DNA of 64,000 bases, taken from Tsuneonella aeria. GTDB lineage: Bacteria > Pseudomonadota > Alphaproteobacteria > Sphingomonadales > Sphingomonadaceae. The DNA is taken from assembly GCF_009827495.1 (NCBI RefSeq), contig NZ_WTZA01000001.1:1686001-1750000 (forward strand), read 5' to 3'. Position 1 is the stretch's first letter; the number at the start of each line of letters is the position of its first letter. A program made the position numbers and the translations under genes. The notes under the pieces are model-generated. The model had not been told where the DNA came from. It made no database searches and was given only the letters and a program-made list of their open reading frames with translations. Shown in pieces: positions 8,055 to 17,084 of the stretch.

Positions 8055-10159
8055 ATTTCCGTACCGCTTTCCTCCCCCCGTTCGTCATCGCCGCCGCGCT
8101 CGCCGCGCCGGCCGCCGCGCAGGAGGACGCGAACCAGATCGTCGTGACCGCGCAGGCGGAAAACGCGACCGTCGTGCGCAATTCCGGCGATGCCGGCGTA
8201 CTCGGCGACAAGCCGGCGGAGGACCTGCCCTTCAACATCCGTTCGTACGACGAGAGCCTGATCCTCAACCAGCAACCGCAGACGCTCGCCGAAGTGCTCG
8301 AGAACGACCCGACGATCCGCACCAGCTACGGTTTCGGCAACGCGTCGGAGCTCTTCATCATCCGCGGTTTCCCGCTGTTCGGTGACGATGTGGGCCTCAA
8401 CGGCCTCTACGGCATAGCGCCGCGCCAGCTGGTCGCGCCGGAATTGTTCGACAGCGTGCAGGTGCTGAACGGCGCAAGCGCGTTCCTGAACGGCGCGGCC
8501 CCGGGCGGTTCGGGCCTCGGCGGCAGCGTGAACCTCGTGCTGAAGCGCGCGGGCGATGCGCCGCTCACCCGCGCGACGCTCGGCTACACCGGCCGCCGGC
8601 ACCTTGGCGCAAGCTTCGACATATCGCGTCGCTTCGGCGCCAACCGCGAATGGGGCTTGCGCGTCAACGGCGCCTGGCGCGACGGCGAGGTGGCCATCGC
8701 CCGCGAGGACCGCCGCACGCGGGTCATCGGCGCGGGCCTCGACTACGACGGCGGGCCGTTCCGTGCCGCGCTCGACCTCGCATGGCAGGAAGTGCGGGTC
8801 GACCGCCTGCGGCCCAAGGTGACGATCGGCGCAACGATTCCCGCGGTGCCCGAGACCGATTTCAATTACGCGCAGGACTTCAGCTTCACCGAGATGGCCG
8901 ACCTGTTCGGCACGCTATCCCTGGAACACGACCTTGCCGACAACGCGCTGCTCTACGCCAGGGCGGGCGCGCGCGACGGGCGCGAGGACGGGATCTACAG
9001 CGGCATCACCGTGCTCGACGCCGCGACCGGCGCAGCGAGAGGGAACGCCTCCATCATCCCGCGGACCGACAACAACGAGGCGCTCGAGGTGGGTATCCGA
9101 GTGAAGCTCGGCCAGGCGATCACGCACGAGATCAACTTCGGCGGCAACATGGCCTGGCAGGTCAATCGCAACGCCTTCGACTTCCGCTACGGGCCTGGCT
9201 TCGCGGGCTTTGCGACCAACCTCTATGCGCCGGTGCAGGTCGACCTGCCGAGCTCGTCACTGGTCGGCGGCGATCTCGCCGATCCGTTCCCGATCTCGCG
9301 CCACCGGCTCGGCAGCGCATTCGTCAGCGACACCATCGGCCTCTTGGATGATCGGTTGCTGGTGACTGCCGGGCTGCGGCTGCAGGCCCTCAACGTGAAA
9401 GGCTACGACTATTACAACGGCGGCCTGCTCGCCACCGAGTATGACGAGGATGCGGTGACCCCGGTGTTCGGCGTGGTGGTGAAGCCCACCGCAGGCCTTT
9501 CGTTCTACGCCAACCGGATCGAGGCGCTGCAGCAGGGTGCGGTCGCCCCGCTCGATCCGCTGCTCGTCAATCCGGGAGAAGTGCTCGCCCCGAGGCGCTC
9601 GGTCCAGTACGAGGTCGGGGGTAAGGTGCGGCTCGGCCGGATGTTCGCCAGCCTGGCCGCGTACCGCATCGAGCGCCCGGGCGAGGGCGTGATGCCTGAC
9701 GGCCGCTACGGTTACCTCGGCGATCAGCGGCACCAGGGGTTCGAGGCGACCGTGAACGGTGATCTTGCCCCGGGCCTGAGGCTGATCGCTGGCGCAGCGG
9801 TCAACGATGCGGAGCTCGTCGGCGGCAACGAAGTCGCCGGCGTGCCGGCGTTCACCGCCAACGCCGACGTGGAATGGGACCTTCCATTCGCCCCCGGCGT
9901 CACGCTGACGGGGCGCATGCTCCACACCGGTAAGCAGTGGGTGAATGCAGCGAACACGCTGCGCCTGCCCGACTGGACCCGCTTCGACTTGGGTGCGCGC
10001 TACGTCTTCGCCGCGGGCGATACGCCCGTAACGCTGCGCCTGACGATCGATAATGTTGCGGACGAGCGCTACTGGGCCTCCGCGTTCGACACGTTCTCGA
10101 CCGCGCTCCTGCAAGGCCAGCCGCGCACGGTGAAGGCGTCCATTTCGGCAGATTTCTGA
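8051..10159 (+). CDS. TonB-dependent siderophore receptor
   Basis: Outer-membrane receptor of 702 residues for ferric-siderophore import. A signal peptide ends near AAAQ-E (about residue 24). A TonB box-like stretch (QIVVTAQ) and a plug domain at ~50-180 follow, with the motif FIIRGF and the LNGASAFLNG/GGSVNLVLKR region typical of FhuA/FhuE-type siderophore receptors. The remainder is a 22-strand barrel ending in an aromatic Phe. The start codon overlaps the previous stop (ATGA). With the upstream PepSY gene and Fur-like box it forms an iron-uptake operon. The specific siderophore cannot be inferred. Confidence 0.92.
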   Translation: MNFRTAFLPPFVIAAALAAPAAAQEDANQIVVTAQAENATVVRNSGDAGVLGDKPAEDLPFNIRSYDESLILNQQPQTLAEVLENDPTIRTSYGFGNASELFIIRGFPLFGDDVGLNGLYGIAPRQLVAPELFDSVQVLNGASAFLNGAAPGGSGLGGSVNLVLKRAGDAPLTRATLGYTGRRHLGASFDISRRFGANREWGLRVNGAWRDGEVAIAREDRRTRVIGAGLDYDGGPFRAALDLAWQEVRVDRLRPKVTIGATIPAVPETDFNYAQDFSFTEMADLFGTLSLEHDLADNALLYARAGARDGREDGIYSGITVLDAATGAARGNASIIPRTDNNEALEVGIRVKLGQAITHEINFGGNMAWQVNRNAFDFRYGPGFAGFATNLYAPVQVDLPSSSLVGGDLADPFPISRHRLGSAFVSDTIGLLDDRLLVTAGLRLQALNVKGYDYYNGGLLATEYDEDAVTPVFGVVVKPTAGLSFYANRIEALQQGAVAPLDPLLVNPGEVLAPRRSVQYEVGGKVRLGRMFASLAAYRIERPGEGVMPDGRYGYLGDQRHQGFEATVNGDLAPGLRLIAGAAVNDAELVGGNEVAGVPAFTANADVEWDLPFAPGVTLTGRMLHTGKQWVNAANTLRLPDWTRFDLGARYVFAAGDTPVTLRLTIDNVADERYWASAFDTFSTALLQGQPRTVKASISADF

Positions 10160-10192
10160 TACCGGACCGGATGGACCCGGCCCGCGCGGGGT

Positions 10193-10380
10193 TCATCCCC
10201 GCACGAAATCAACGAACCCCTGGAGGAACCGGGCCAGCCGCTCGCTCGACTTCAAATCCGTCAGCGCGCCCGTTTCATCGAACGCTGCGTGGGCTCGGGG
10301 CGCAAGCATCCGCCCGCTCGTCCAGAGGTCGACGCCCAGCGTGCGGAGTATCGGCAGCCACGCATTTTGCGACAGGCGTC
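10193..10380 (-). pseudogene. C-terminal remnant of an NADPH-dependent FMN reductase
   Basis: Read on the minus strand this encodes S-Q-N-A-W-L-P-I-L-R-T-L-G, then LTDLKSSERLARFLQGF and a stop (10193-10195). That is the end of the flavodoxin-like NADPH-dependent FMN reductase family, where the conserved SQNAWLPVLRTLG helix starts the last third of the protein. There is no start and the first two thirds are missing. It abuts, in another frame, the N-terminal piece of a pirin gene. A single deletion removing the pirin C-terminus and the reductase N-terminus explains both fragments. Confidence 0.75.
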
Positions 10381-10536
10381 GACGTCGTTGGGAATTCCCG
10401 GAGCGAAATCGACCGGGCCCATGTGATCGAAGAATATGAACGGGCCGACCATCCGTCGCTTCACGAACGGGAGCACTCGCCCGACCTCGAACCCGCCGAG
10501 GCTGCGTCGACGCTGGTGAATGACAAGATCGATCAT
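10378..10536 (-). pseudogene. N-terminal remnant of a pirin gene
   Basis: About 53 codons from ATG 10536, with a good GGGAGG site, encode the conserved pirin N-terminus: LGGFEVGRVLPF followed by GPFIFFDHMGP and PGIPNDVD. Pirins continue here with RPHPHIGL, which supplies metal-ligand histidines; instead the frame enters unrelated sequence and stops at about 10261. The piece therefore lacks most of the cupin core and cannot be a working pirin. The intact promoter side and ribosome site suggest a fairly recent loss. Confidence 0.78.
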
Positions 10537-10627
10537 TGGCACCTCCCCGGGATCCCCTCCGGTTTCCGAACGCATCACAGCGAGGAAAGTCCCGACTTGA
10601 TCGGGGCGATCACCGGCCAGCGTGCGG

Positions 10628-10641
10628 TTGATCTGAATCAA
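10628..10641. promoter_or_regulatory. Perfect FNR/FixK box
   Basis: TTGAT-CTGA-ATCAA matches the FNR consensus TTGAT-N4-ATCAA at all ten specified positions. It lies 58 bases upstream of the nnrS GTG and about 90 bases from the start of the divergent pirin remnant. The fnrN gene encoded further downstream would be its natural regulator. Confidence 0.75.
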
Positions 10642-10698
10642 TCCCTATCGACATGGCATCTGTCATAGCCAGGTTTCCGAAGCTGCAGGAGGCGCGCG

Positions 10699-11907
10699 GT
10701 GGAGACCAGGGGCGAACAGATGCTGGCCTTGCGCAGGGCGCGCATGGCGGCGGCGCCGGCGTTCCTGCGCGGGGGCTTCCGCCCATTCTTCCTCGGCGGC
10801 GCAACGTGGGCGATCGTCGCGCTGGCCCTGTGGCTGGCCGCGCTCGTCGGCGCGATCGCGCTGCCCACCACGTTCGATCCGCTGGCCTGGCATCGGCACG
10901 AGATGCTGTTCGGATTCGTCGGCGCCGTCATCGCCGGGTTCCTCCTCACTGCCATTCCGAACTGGACCGGCCGCCTGCCGATTGCCGGCGGGCCGCTGCT
11001 GGCGCTCGCGCTGCTGTGGGCGGCCGCCCGGGCGGCGGTGCTGTTCTCCGCGGTCTTCGGCGCGGGCGTCGCCGCATTGCTCGACGTCGGCTTCTACCTG
11101 GTGTTCGCCGCCCTTGCCGCGCGCGAGGTCGTGGCGGGCGGCAATCGCAACCTTCCCGTCGTGGGCGTCGTCGCCCTGTTCGCGCTCGCCAACGCGGCCG
11201 ACCACGCGGTGGCGGCGGGAATGATCGCCGACGACGGGCTGGGTTGGCGCGCGGGCCTGGCGCTGGTGGTGATGCTGATCTCGATCGTCGGCGGGCGGAT
11301 CGTGCCTTCGTTTACCCGCAACTGGCTCACCCGGCAGGGCGTTCGCGAAGGGCTGCCCGACCAGCCCGGCCAGTTCGATCGTTTCACGCTGATGATCACC
11401 GCCGCAGCGCTGCTTTCATGGGTCGCTGCACCCGACGGGCTGGGTGTCGGCGCTGCCCTGGCGGTGGCCGCTGCGATGCAGGCGCTGCGCCTCGCCCGCT
11501 GGAAGGGCGTGCGGACGTTGCGCGATCCGCTCGTCGCGGTTCTCCACGTGGGATACGCCTGGGTTCCGGCGGGCCTCGCCCTGCTGTCCGCATCCGTCAT
11601 CGAACCGGCAATTCCGCGCACGGCCGCCATACATGCGCTGACGGCTGGGGCGATGGTCACGATGATCCTGGCGGTCATGACCCGCGCGACGCTGGGGCAC
11701 ACGGGCCGCGCGCTGCGCGCCGGGCCCGCCACGACCGCGCTTTACGCGCTGATCACGCTGGCCGCGCTCATCCGGATCGCCGTGCCGTTCGACCTCGTGG
11801 ATTACACGCGCGGGCTGGAGATTTCGGGCCTGGCCTGGACAGCGGCGTTCGCGCTGTTCCTGGCGGTGTACGGGCCGATGCTGGTAACGCCGCGGCGGGG
11901 CGAATAG
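10699..11907 (+). CDS. nnrS: NnrS family haem-copper membrane protein
   Basis: A 402-residue inner-membrane protein with about 12 hydrophobic segments. NnrS proteins bind haem and copper and protect against nitric oxide or nitrosative stress. The family signatures are the N-terminal FRPFFLGG and the WHRHEMLFGF segment with putative ligands, then IPNWTGR; conserved GRIVPSFTRNW and HALTAGAMVTMILAVMTRATLGHTGR-like segments follow. The GTG start at 10699 has AGGAGG six bases upstream; ATG 10720 is an alternative. It stands first in the microaerobic block under a perfect FNR box. No nitrite or nitric oxide reductase genes are in the window. Confidence 0.92.
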   Translation: METRGEQMLALRRARMAAAPAFLRGGFRPFFLGGATWAIVALALWLAALVGAIALPTTFDPLAWHRHEMLFGFVGAVIAGFLLTAIPNWTGRLPIAGGPLLALALLWAAARAAVLFSAVFGAGVAALLDVGFYLVFAALAAREVVAGGNRNLPVVGVVALFALANAADHAVAAGMIADDGLGWRAGLALVVMLISIVGGRIVPSFTRNWLTRQGVREGLPDQPGQFDRFTLMITAAALLSWVAAPDGLGVGAALAVAAAMQALRLARWKGVRTLRDPLVAVLHVGYAWVPAGLALLSASVIEPAIPRTAAIHALTAGAMVTMILAVMTRATLGHTGRALRAGPATTALYALITLAALIRIAVPFDLVDYTRGLEISGLAWTAAFALFLAVYGPMLVTPRRGE

Positions 11908-11920
11908 GGGCGCCCGACAA

Positions 11921-11938
11921 CCCCCGCCTTGGCGGGGG
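11921..11938 (+). terminator. GC-rich hairpin between nnrS and fnrN
   Basis: CCCCCGCC/GGCGGGGG with a two-base core (TT), just after the nnrS stop. There is no T-tract; it may weaken read-through into fnrN. Confidence 0.35.
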
Positions 11939-11963
11939 GCGCGTAACAGCCTAGATTACCCGG

Positions 11964-12686
11964 ATGAACGCGCGATCCGCCGAACTCCAGGTCAATTTCT
12001 GCCAGGCTTGCGCGATCCGCAACCGGTCGATCTGCGCCGACCTCGACAGCGCGGAGATCGGGTTGCTGAACCGCATGGGACGGCGCCGCCGGCTGGAGGC
12101 GGGGGAACAGTTCCTGTGGGAAGGCGACGAGGCGCCGGTTGTCGCCAACGTGGTCGAAGGCATGCTGAAGCTGTCGAACCAGACGGCTGACGGGCGCGAG
12201 CAGATCCTGGGCCTTGCGTTCCCTTCCGATTTTCTCGGCCGTCCGTTCGGCCAGTCGACCCCCTACGGGGTGGAGGCGCTGACCGATGCGGTCGTATGCG
12301 TGTTCCAGCGCACGGACTTCGACCGCTTCGCCCGCGAACATTCGCGGCTGGAGCACAAGCTGCTCGAGCACACGCTGACGGAGCTCGACCGCACGCGCCG
12401 CTGGATGCTGCTGCTGGGCCGGATGAGCGCGGAACAGAAGCTCGCCACGTTCCTGCTGGAATTGTGGAATCGACTTGCGCCGGAAGAAGATAGCGACCCC
12501 GCCGCGCGAAGCGGGACGATGGAGCTGCCGTTCTCGCGCCAGCAGATCGCCGATCTACTGGGCCTGACGATCGAGACGGTGAGCCGCCAGATTACCAAGT
12601 TCCGGCGGGATGGCCTGATCGATACCCCGTCGCGCCGCGAGATCGCGATCCTCGACCGCGAGGCGCTGATGCAGCGATCCTGCTGA
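11964..12686 (+). CDS. fnrN: Oxygen-sensing Fnr/FnrN-type transcription regulator
   Basis: A 240-residue Crp/Fnr-family regulator. Cys13, Cys16 and Cys24 form a CX2CX7C cluster, the spacing of rhizobial FnrN proteins. A fourth Cys at 112 matches the central ligand of FNR, so a [4Fe-4S] oxygen sensor is expected. The cNMP-like domain spans ~30-150. The helix-turn-helix reads RQQIADLLGLTIETVSRQ, with the E-x-x-S-R residues that recognise TTGAT half-sites. It is placed between nnrS and the second regulator, upstream of ccoNOQP. FNR-type boxes at 10628, 12727 and 13513 are its probable targets. Confidence 0.92.
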   Translation: MNARSAELQVNFCQACAIRNRSICADLDSAEIGLLNRMGRRRRLEAGEQFLWEGDEAPVVANVVEGMLKLSNQTADGREQILGLAFPSDFLGRPFGQSTPYGVEALTDAVVCVFQRTDFDRFAREHSRLEHKLLEHTLTELDRTRRWMLLLGRMSAEQKLATFLLELWNRLAPEEDSDPAARSGTMELPFSRQQIADLLGLTIETVSRQITKFRRDGLIDTPSRREIAILDREALMQRSC

Positions 12687-12726
12687 GGCGGTGACCCCGG
12701 CGGGGGTTCCCTCGCCGCATACAATT

Positions 12727-12740
12727 TTGAGCCAGATCAA
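12727..12740. promoter_or_regulatory. FNR-type box upstream of the second Crp/Fnr gene
   Basis: TTGAG-CCAG-ATCAA differs from TTGAT-N4-ATCAA by one base. It is 34 bases before the ATG of the downstream regulator, within the 88-bp gap after fnrN, so it could serve activation by FnrN or autoregulation. Confidence 0.6.
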
Positions 12741-12774
12741 CGACAGGTGCCGCTGGCTCGCCTCTTGAGCAGGC

Positions 12775-13503
12775 ATGCCGGATAGCCTGAAAAGTGCCGC
12801 GAACGGAGCACTGGAACCTTTCGACCGCTTCGTCGAAACGATCCTGTCATTCGATTGCGACCGCGCCACGCGCGATGCATTCCGCCGCCTAGCCTACCGG
12901 ATTTCGGCCGAACCGGGGGAGAGCATGCGGCTGGACGACAGCCGCGACAGTATCGTGTTCATGGCGTCGGGCGCCGCCAAGCTGGTCGCGCACGTTTCCG
13001 ACGATCGCCAGCAGGTGGTGGCGTTTCATTTCGCAGGGGACCTCGTCTCGGTCCCGCAGCGCAACGCGCATGCCTACGAACTGTGCGCCCTGACCCACAG
13101 CGTGGCGCTGGCCTTCCCGGCCGCCGCCTACATGGCCTTGGCAGACGCCGAACCGGCCCTGCTGCGCACAATGATCGACCGGACCCTGCTCGCGCTCAAC
13201 CGGTCGCGCGAGAAGTCCGTGGCACTGGGCCGAAAGACAGCGCCCGAACGGGTGACCGGGTTCATAGCCTCGATGGCCGACCGGATCGGCACGCGCGAGG
13301 GCGCCGGCTGCACGATCCGCTTGCCGATGTCGCGCCGGGATATCGCCGATAGTCTCGGCCTGACGATCGAGACGGTCAGCCGCCAGTTCACCGATCTGCG
13401 CGGCGAAGGGGTGATCGAAACGAGCGGCCGATCCGCTGTCCGGGTGCCGAATCTCGCCGCGCTCAGGGCGCGCGCGGCAGGCCCGAACGGCCCTGCCGAC
13501 TAA
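12775..13503 (+). CDS. Crp/Fnr family regulator without Fe-S cysteines (FixK-like)
   Basis: A 242-residue Crp/Fnr protein. It lacks the N-terminal cysteine cluster of its neighbour (only isolated Cys residues), so it should not sense oxygen through a [4Fe-4S] centre. The DNA-binding helix reads RRDIADSLGLTIETVSRQ, identical at the recognition positions to fnrN, so both should bind FNR-type sites. This resembles FixK regulators that act downstream of an oxygen sensor. It lies directly upstream of ccoN and has its own FNR-type box. The FixK label is by analogy; a cofactor or ligand is not evident. Confidence 0.82.
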   Translation: MPDSLKSAANGALEPFDRFVETILSFDCDRATRDAFRRLAYRISAEPGESMRLDDSRDSIVFMASGAAKLVAHVSDDRQQVVAFHFAGDLVSVPQRNAHAYELCALTHSVALAFPAAAYMALADAEPALLRTMIDRTLLALNRSREKSVALGRKTAPERVTGFIASMADRIGTREGAGCTIRLPMSRRDIADSLGLTIETVSRQFTDLRGEGVIETSGRSAVRVPNLAALRARAAGPNGPAD

Positions 13504-13512
13504 TTGCCAAAT

Positions 13513-13526
13513 TTGCGCTGGATCAA
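13513..13526. promoter_or_regulatory. FNR-type box upstream of ccoN
   Basis: TTGCG-CTGG-ATCAA has a perfect right half and a left half matching at three of five positions. It is centred about 60 bases before the ccoN ATG, a position that fits class II FNR activation with a short leader. Confidence 0.6.
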
Positions 13527-13578
13527 AGCGCACGCTCGCACGCTCGCCTAGGGCTTCGGGAAACTGACGGAGAATTTC

Positions 13579-15240
13579 ATGCAGGCCGAAACTGCACTGG
13601 GCCGCATCGGCCTGTGGTTTGCCGTATTGATCGTCGCGGTGGTCGCATACGCCGGGGCCGCCGACAGCGGGTTCGCCATGCATGCCGCGCTCGTGGGCGT
13701 GATCGCGCTCGGCCTGCTGGTCGCCTCGGCCGCCCGCTTCGACCCGCTGGGCCGCGCCCGGGGGTTCTTCGACATGCCCACGGACCCAAGCCGGTATGAC
13801 GACGAGCCGATCCGCTGGGGCGTGATTGCCACCGTGGGCTGGAGCATCGTGGGTCTGCTGGTCGGCCTCGTGATCGCACTCCAGCTCGCCTGGCCCGGCC
13901 TCAACCTCGAACCCTATCTCAACTTCGGCCGCCTGCGTCCGCTGCACACCTCGGGCGTGGTGTTCGCCTTCGGCGGCAACATCCTCCTGGCGACTTCGTA
14001 CTACGTCGTCCAGCGGACCTGCCGCGCGCGGCTCGCCTTCCCGGCGCTCGCCCGGTTCGTATTCTGGGGCTACCAGATGTTCCTGGTCCTGGCGGCGAGC
14101 GGCTACGTCTTCGGGGTCACGCAGAGCCGCGAATACGCGGAGCCCGAATGGTACGTCGACCTGTGGCTGACGATCGTCTGGGTGGCATACTTCATCGTCT
14201 TCGTCGGCACGCTGGCGCGGCGGACGGAACCGCACATCTACGTCGCCAACTGGTTCTACCTGTCGTTCATCATCACCATCGCGATGCTGCACATCGTCAA
14301 CAACCTTGCGGTGCCGGTCACGATCTTCGGGTCGCTGTCCTACTCCGCGTTCGCCGGCGTCCAGGATGCGCTGACGCAGTGGTGGTACGGGCACAACGCG
14401 GTCGCGTTCTTCCTCACCGTGCCGTTCCTGGCGATGATGTATTACTTCATGCCCAAGCAGGCGGAGCGGCCGATCTATTCCTACCGCCTGTCGATCCTCC
14501 ACTTCTGGAGCCTGATCTTCCTCTATATCTGGGCCGGTCCGCACCACCTGCACTACACCGCCCTGCCCGACTGGGCGCAGACGCTGGGCATGGTGTTTTC
14601 GGTCATCCTGTGGATGCCGAGCTGGGGCGGCATGATCAACGGGCTGATGACGCTGAATGGGGCATGGGACAAAGTGCGCACCGATCCCATCATCCGCATG
14701 ATGGTGATCGCGCTGGCGTTCTACGGCATGGCCACGTTCGAAGGCCCGCTGATGTCGATCAAGATGGTCAACAGCCTGTCGCATTATACCGACTGGACCA
14801 TCGGCCACGTGCACGCCGGCGCCCTGGGGTGGAACGGCATGATCTCGTTCGCCGCGGTCTATTTCCTCGTGCCGCGGCTGTGGAAGCGCGAACGGCTCTA
14901 CTCGCTGCGCTGGGTGAACTGGCACTTCTGGCTCGCGACGCTGGGCATCGTGTTCTACGCCTCGGCCATGTGGGTGGCAGGCATCACCCAGGGCCTGATG
15001 TGGCGCGAATACGGCGCTGACGGCTACCTCGTGAACAGCTTCGTCGATACCGTCGCGGCCGTGCGCCCGATGTATATCCTGCGCGCGTTCGGCGGATTGC
15101 TGTACCTCGCCGGGGCCGTCCTCATGCTCGCCAACGTCTGGCTCACCATCAAGGGCCGGCTGCGCAAGGAAGCCCCGCTCACGGATGCTGCCTACGATCC
15201 GGTCGCCGACCGTCCGATCGTCGCGCAACCTGCCGAATAG
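13579..15240 (+). CDS. ccoN: cbb3-type cytochrome c oxidase subunit I
   Basis: Catalytic subunit of the high-affinity cbb3 oxidase (553 residues, inner membrane). It reduces oxygen with electrons from c-type cytochromes and pumps protons. Ligand regions are visible: the first haem-b His in LRPLHTSGV (~132), the CuB His in [11 protein letters not shown] and GPHHLHYT, and the paired haem ligands in [20 protein letters not shown] carries the cross-linked Tyr region. Two extra N-terminal helices precede the 12-helix core, common in alphaproteobacterial CcoN. It is first in ccoNOQP, 11 bases from ccoO. Confidence 0.97.
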   Translation: MQAETALGRIGLWFAVLIVAVVAYAGAADSGFAMHAALVGVIALGLLVASAARFDPLGRARGFFDMPTDPSRYDDEPIRWGVIATVGWSIVGLLVGLVIALQLAWPGLNLEPYLNFGRLRPLHTSGVVFAFGGNILLATSYYVVQRTCRARLAFPALARFVFWGYQMFLVLAASGYVFGVTQSREYAEPEWYVDLWLTIVWVAYFIVFVGTLARRTEPHIYVANWFYLSFIITIAMLHIVNNLAVPVTIFGSLSYSAFAGVQDALTQWWYGHNAVAFFLTVPFLAMMYYFMPKQAERPIYSYRLSILHFWSLIFLYIWAGPHHLHYTALPDWAQTLGMVFSVILWMPSWGGMINGLMTLNGAWDKVRTDPIIRMMVIALAFYGMATFEGPLMSIKMVNSLSHYTDWTIGHVHAGALGWNGMISFAAVYFLVPRLWKRERLYSLRWVNWHFWLATLGIVFYASAMWVAGITQGLMWREYGADGYLVNSFVDTVAAVRPMYILRAFGGLLYLAGAVLMLANVWLTIKGRLRKEAPLTDAAYDPVADRPIVAQPAE

Positions 15241-15251
15241 GACGACAATCA

Positions 15252-15998
15252 ATGGGTTTCACCGACCAGCACAAGAAGATCGAACGCAACGTCACGCTGC
15301 TGGGCGTGGGCGCGTTCATCGCGGTCGCCATCGGCGGCATCGTGGAGATCGCGCCGCTTTTCTGGATCGACGGCACGATCGAGAAAGTCGAAGGGATGCG
15401 CCCCTACACCCCGCTGGAGCAGGCGGGCCGCGACATCTACGTCCGCGAAGGGTGCTACACCTGCCACAGCCAGATGATCCGCCCCTTCCGGGACGAGGTC
15501 GAACGGTATGGTCACTACAGCCTTGCCGCCGAAAGCATGTACGATCACCCGTTCCAGTGGGGATCCAAGCGAACCGGCCCCGACCTGGCGCGCGTGGGCA
15601 ACCGGTATTCCGACGAATGGCACGTCCAGCACCTCATCGCCCCGCGGTCGGTCGTGCCGGAAAGCGTGATGCCGACGTATGCCTTCCTCGCCGAAACGGA
15701 TCTCGATACGGCGCAGGCATCGGCCAAGCTGCGCGCGCTCAGCCGGGTCGGCGTGCCCTATTCGGAAACCGACATCCAACGCGCCCAGGCGGACCTCAAG
15801 GCCCAGGCCGATCCTGAGGCGGACGCCGGCGACCTGGCGACGCGATACCCCAAGGCGCAGATCCGCGACTTCGACGGCGATCCCACGCGCCTTACCGAAA
15901 TGGACGCGATTGTCGCCTATCTCCAGATGCTCGGCACGCTGGTCGATGTGAACAGCGCCGCCGCGCAGGCGGAGCTGGCCAACGAAACGGGCCGGTGA
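15252..15998 (+). CDS. ccoO: cbb3 oxidase monohaem cytochrome c subunit
   Basis: A 248-residue membrane-anchored cytochrome c. One N-terminal helix (~15-38) is followed by the haem-c motif CYTCH (in [15 protein letters not shown]) and the conserved [14 protein letters not shown] segment; Met ligands are likely in the ESVMPTY region. It passes electrons from CcoP to CcoN. The stop overlaps the ccoQ start (TGATG). Confidence 0.97.
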   Translation: MGFTDQHKKIERNVTLLGVGAFIAVAIGGIVEIAPLFWIDGTIEKVEGMRPYTPLEQAGRDIYVREGCYTCHSQMIRPFRDEVERYGHYSLAAESMYDHPFQWGSKRTGPDLARVGNRYSDEWHVQHLIAPRSVVPESVMPTYAFLAETDLDTAQASAKLRALSRVGVPYSETDIQRAQADLKAQADPEADAGDLATRYPKAQIRDFDGDPTRLTEMDAIVAYLQMLGTLVDVNSAAAQAELANETGR

Positions 15999-16168
15999 TG
16001 GGGCATTCGACGTACGAGACGATGCGCCAGTTCGCCGACAGTTGGGGCCTGTTCGCGATGGTGGTGATCTTTACGGTGCTGGTTGCGTGGCCCTTTCGGC
16101 CCGGCGGACGCAAGCACAGCGACGACGCGGCCAACGTGATTTTCCGGGACGAGAACGATGACGACTGA
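15998..16168 (+). CDS. ccoQ: cbb3 oxidase small subunit CcoQ
   Basis: A 56-residue protein with one membrane helix (about residues 15-32, WGLFAMVVIFTVLVAW) and a hydrophilic acidic tail. That is the normal size and form of CcoQ/FixQ, which stabilises the CcoP-core interaction. Its ATG shares a base with the ccoO stop and its end overlaps ccoP by 11 bases. Confidence 0.92.
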   Translation: MGHSTYETMRQFADSWGLFAMVVIFTVLVAWPFRPGGRKHSDDAANVIFRDENDDD

Positions 16169-17084
16169 CAGGCATGACGGAAAGCGCGTCGACGAGGCGA
16201 CCGGCACGGAAACGGTCGGTCACGAGTGGGACGGGATCGAGGAACTCGACACCCCGATGCCGCGGTGGTGGCTGTGGACGCTCTACCTCACGATCGTGTG
16301 GGGCGTGGTCTATGTCATTCTCTACCCCGCCTGGCCGCTGGTGGACCGGGCGACCGCCGGGGTGCTGGGGTGGACCAGCCGGGGCCAGCTCGCCAAGGAA
16401 ATGTCGATCGCCGACCAGGCACGCACCACGGTGCGCGAACAGCTCGTCCGCATTCCGATCGAACGCCTGCCGGAAAACAGCGCGCTGATGCAGCAGGCGG
16501 TGGCCGGCGGCAGGGCGGCGTTCAAGGTTCACTGCTCCCAGTGCCACGGCAGCGGCGCTGCCGGCAGCCAGACGCTCGGCTACCCCAACCTCAACGACGA
16601 CGACTGGCTGTGGGGCGGGGATCTCAAGGCCATCCATTTCACGCTCGTCAACGGCATCCGCCAGCCGGACCGGGACAGTACCCGGGCGAGCGATATGCCG
16701 CCGTTCGAAGGCGTATTCGACGCCGGCCAGCTCACGGCCCTGTCGGAACATGTCCTGTCGTTCAGCGGCAAGGGACGGGCGAACCCCGTCGGCGCACGGA
16801 TCTACGCGGACAACTGCACGATCTGTCATGGCCCCGCCGGCGAAGGGGACCGCGCCCAGGGCGCGCCGCGGCTCAACGATGCGATCTGGCTCTACGGCAA
16901 CACGCGCGAGGACGTCGCGCGCCAGATCCTGCGCCCGCGCATGGGGGTGATGCCCGCATGGGAAGGCAGGCTGGACCCGGCGACGATCAAGATGCTGGCC
17001 GCCTATGTCCACTCGCTGGGCGGCGGCGAGGATTTCGTGGAGGTCGCCGCAGACCCGGCGATCGAAGTCGATGAGCGACCCTGA
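16158..17084 (+). CDS. ccoP: cbb3 oxidase dihaem cytochrome c subunit
   Basis: A 308-residue subunit with the CcoP N-terminal domain and a membrane helix (~38-60), then two cytochrome c domains with haem motifs CSQCH (~131) and CTICH (~222). Met ligands lie in DMPPF and VMPAW. It accepts electrons from soluble or membrane cytochrome c. It overlaps ccoQ upstream and ccoG downstream (14 bases). Confidence 0.96.
   Translation: MTTDRHDGKRVDEATGTETVGHEWDGIEELDTPMPRWWLWTLYLTIVWGVVYVILYPAWPLVDRATAGVLGWTSRGQLAKEMSIADQARTTVREQLVRIPIERLPENSALMQQAVAGGRAAFKVHCSQCHGSGAAGSQTLGYPNLNDDDWLWGGDLKAIHFTLVNGIRQPDRDSTRASDMPPFEGVFDAGQLTALSEHVLSFSGKGRANPVGARIYADNCTICHGPAGEGDRAQGAPRLNDAIWLYGNTREDVARQILRPRMGVMPAWEGRLDPATIKMLAAYVHSLGGGEDFVEVAADPAIEVDERP

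Noticed and set aside
10594..10612. Second FNR-like sequence (TTGATCGGGGCGATCA) near the real FNR box
   Set aside because: The half-sites are at the wrong spacing for an FNR dimer.
12889..15252. Long antisense frame opposite the second Crp/Fnr gene and ccoN
   Set aside because: His/Arg/Gln-rich shadow of clear plus-strand genes.
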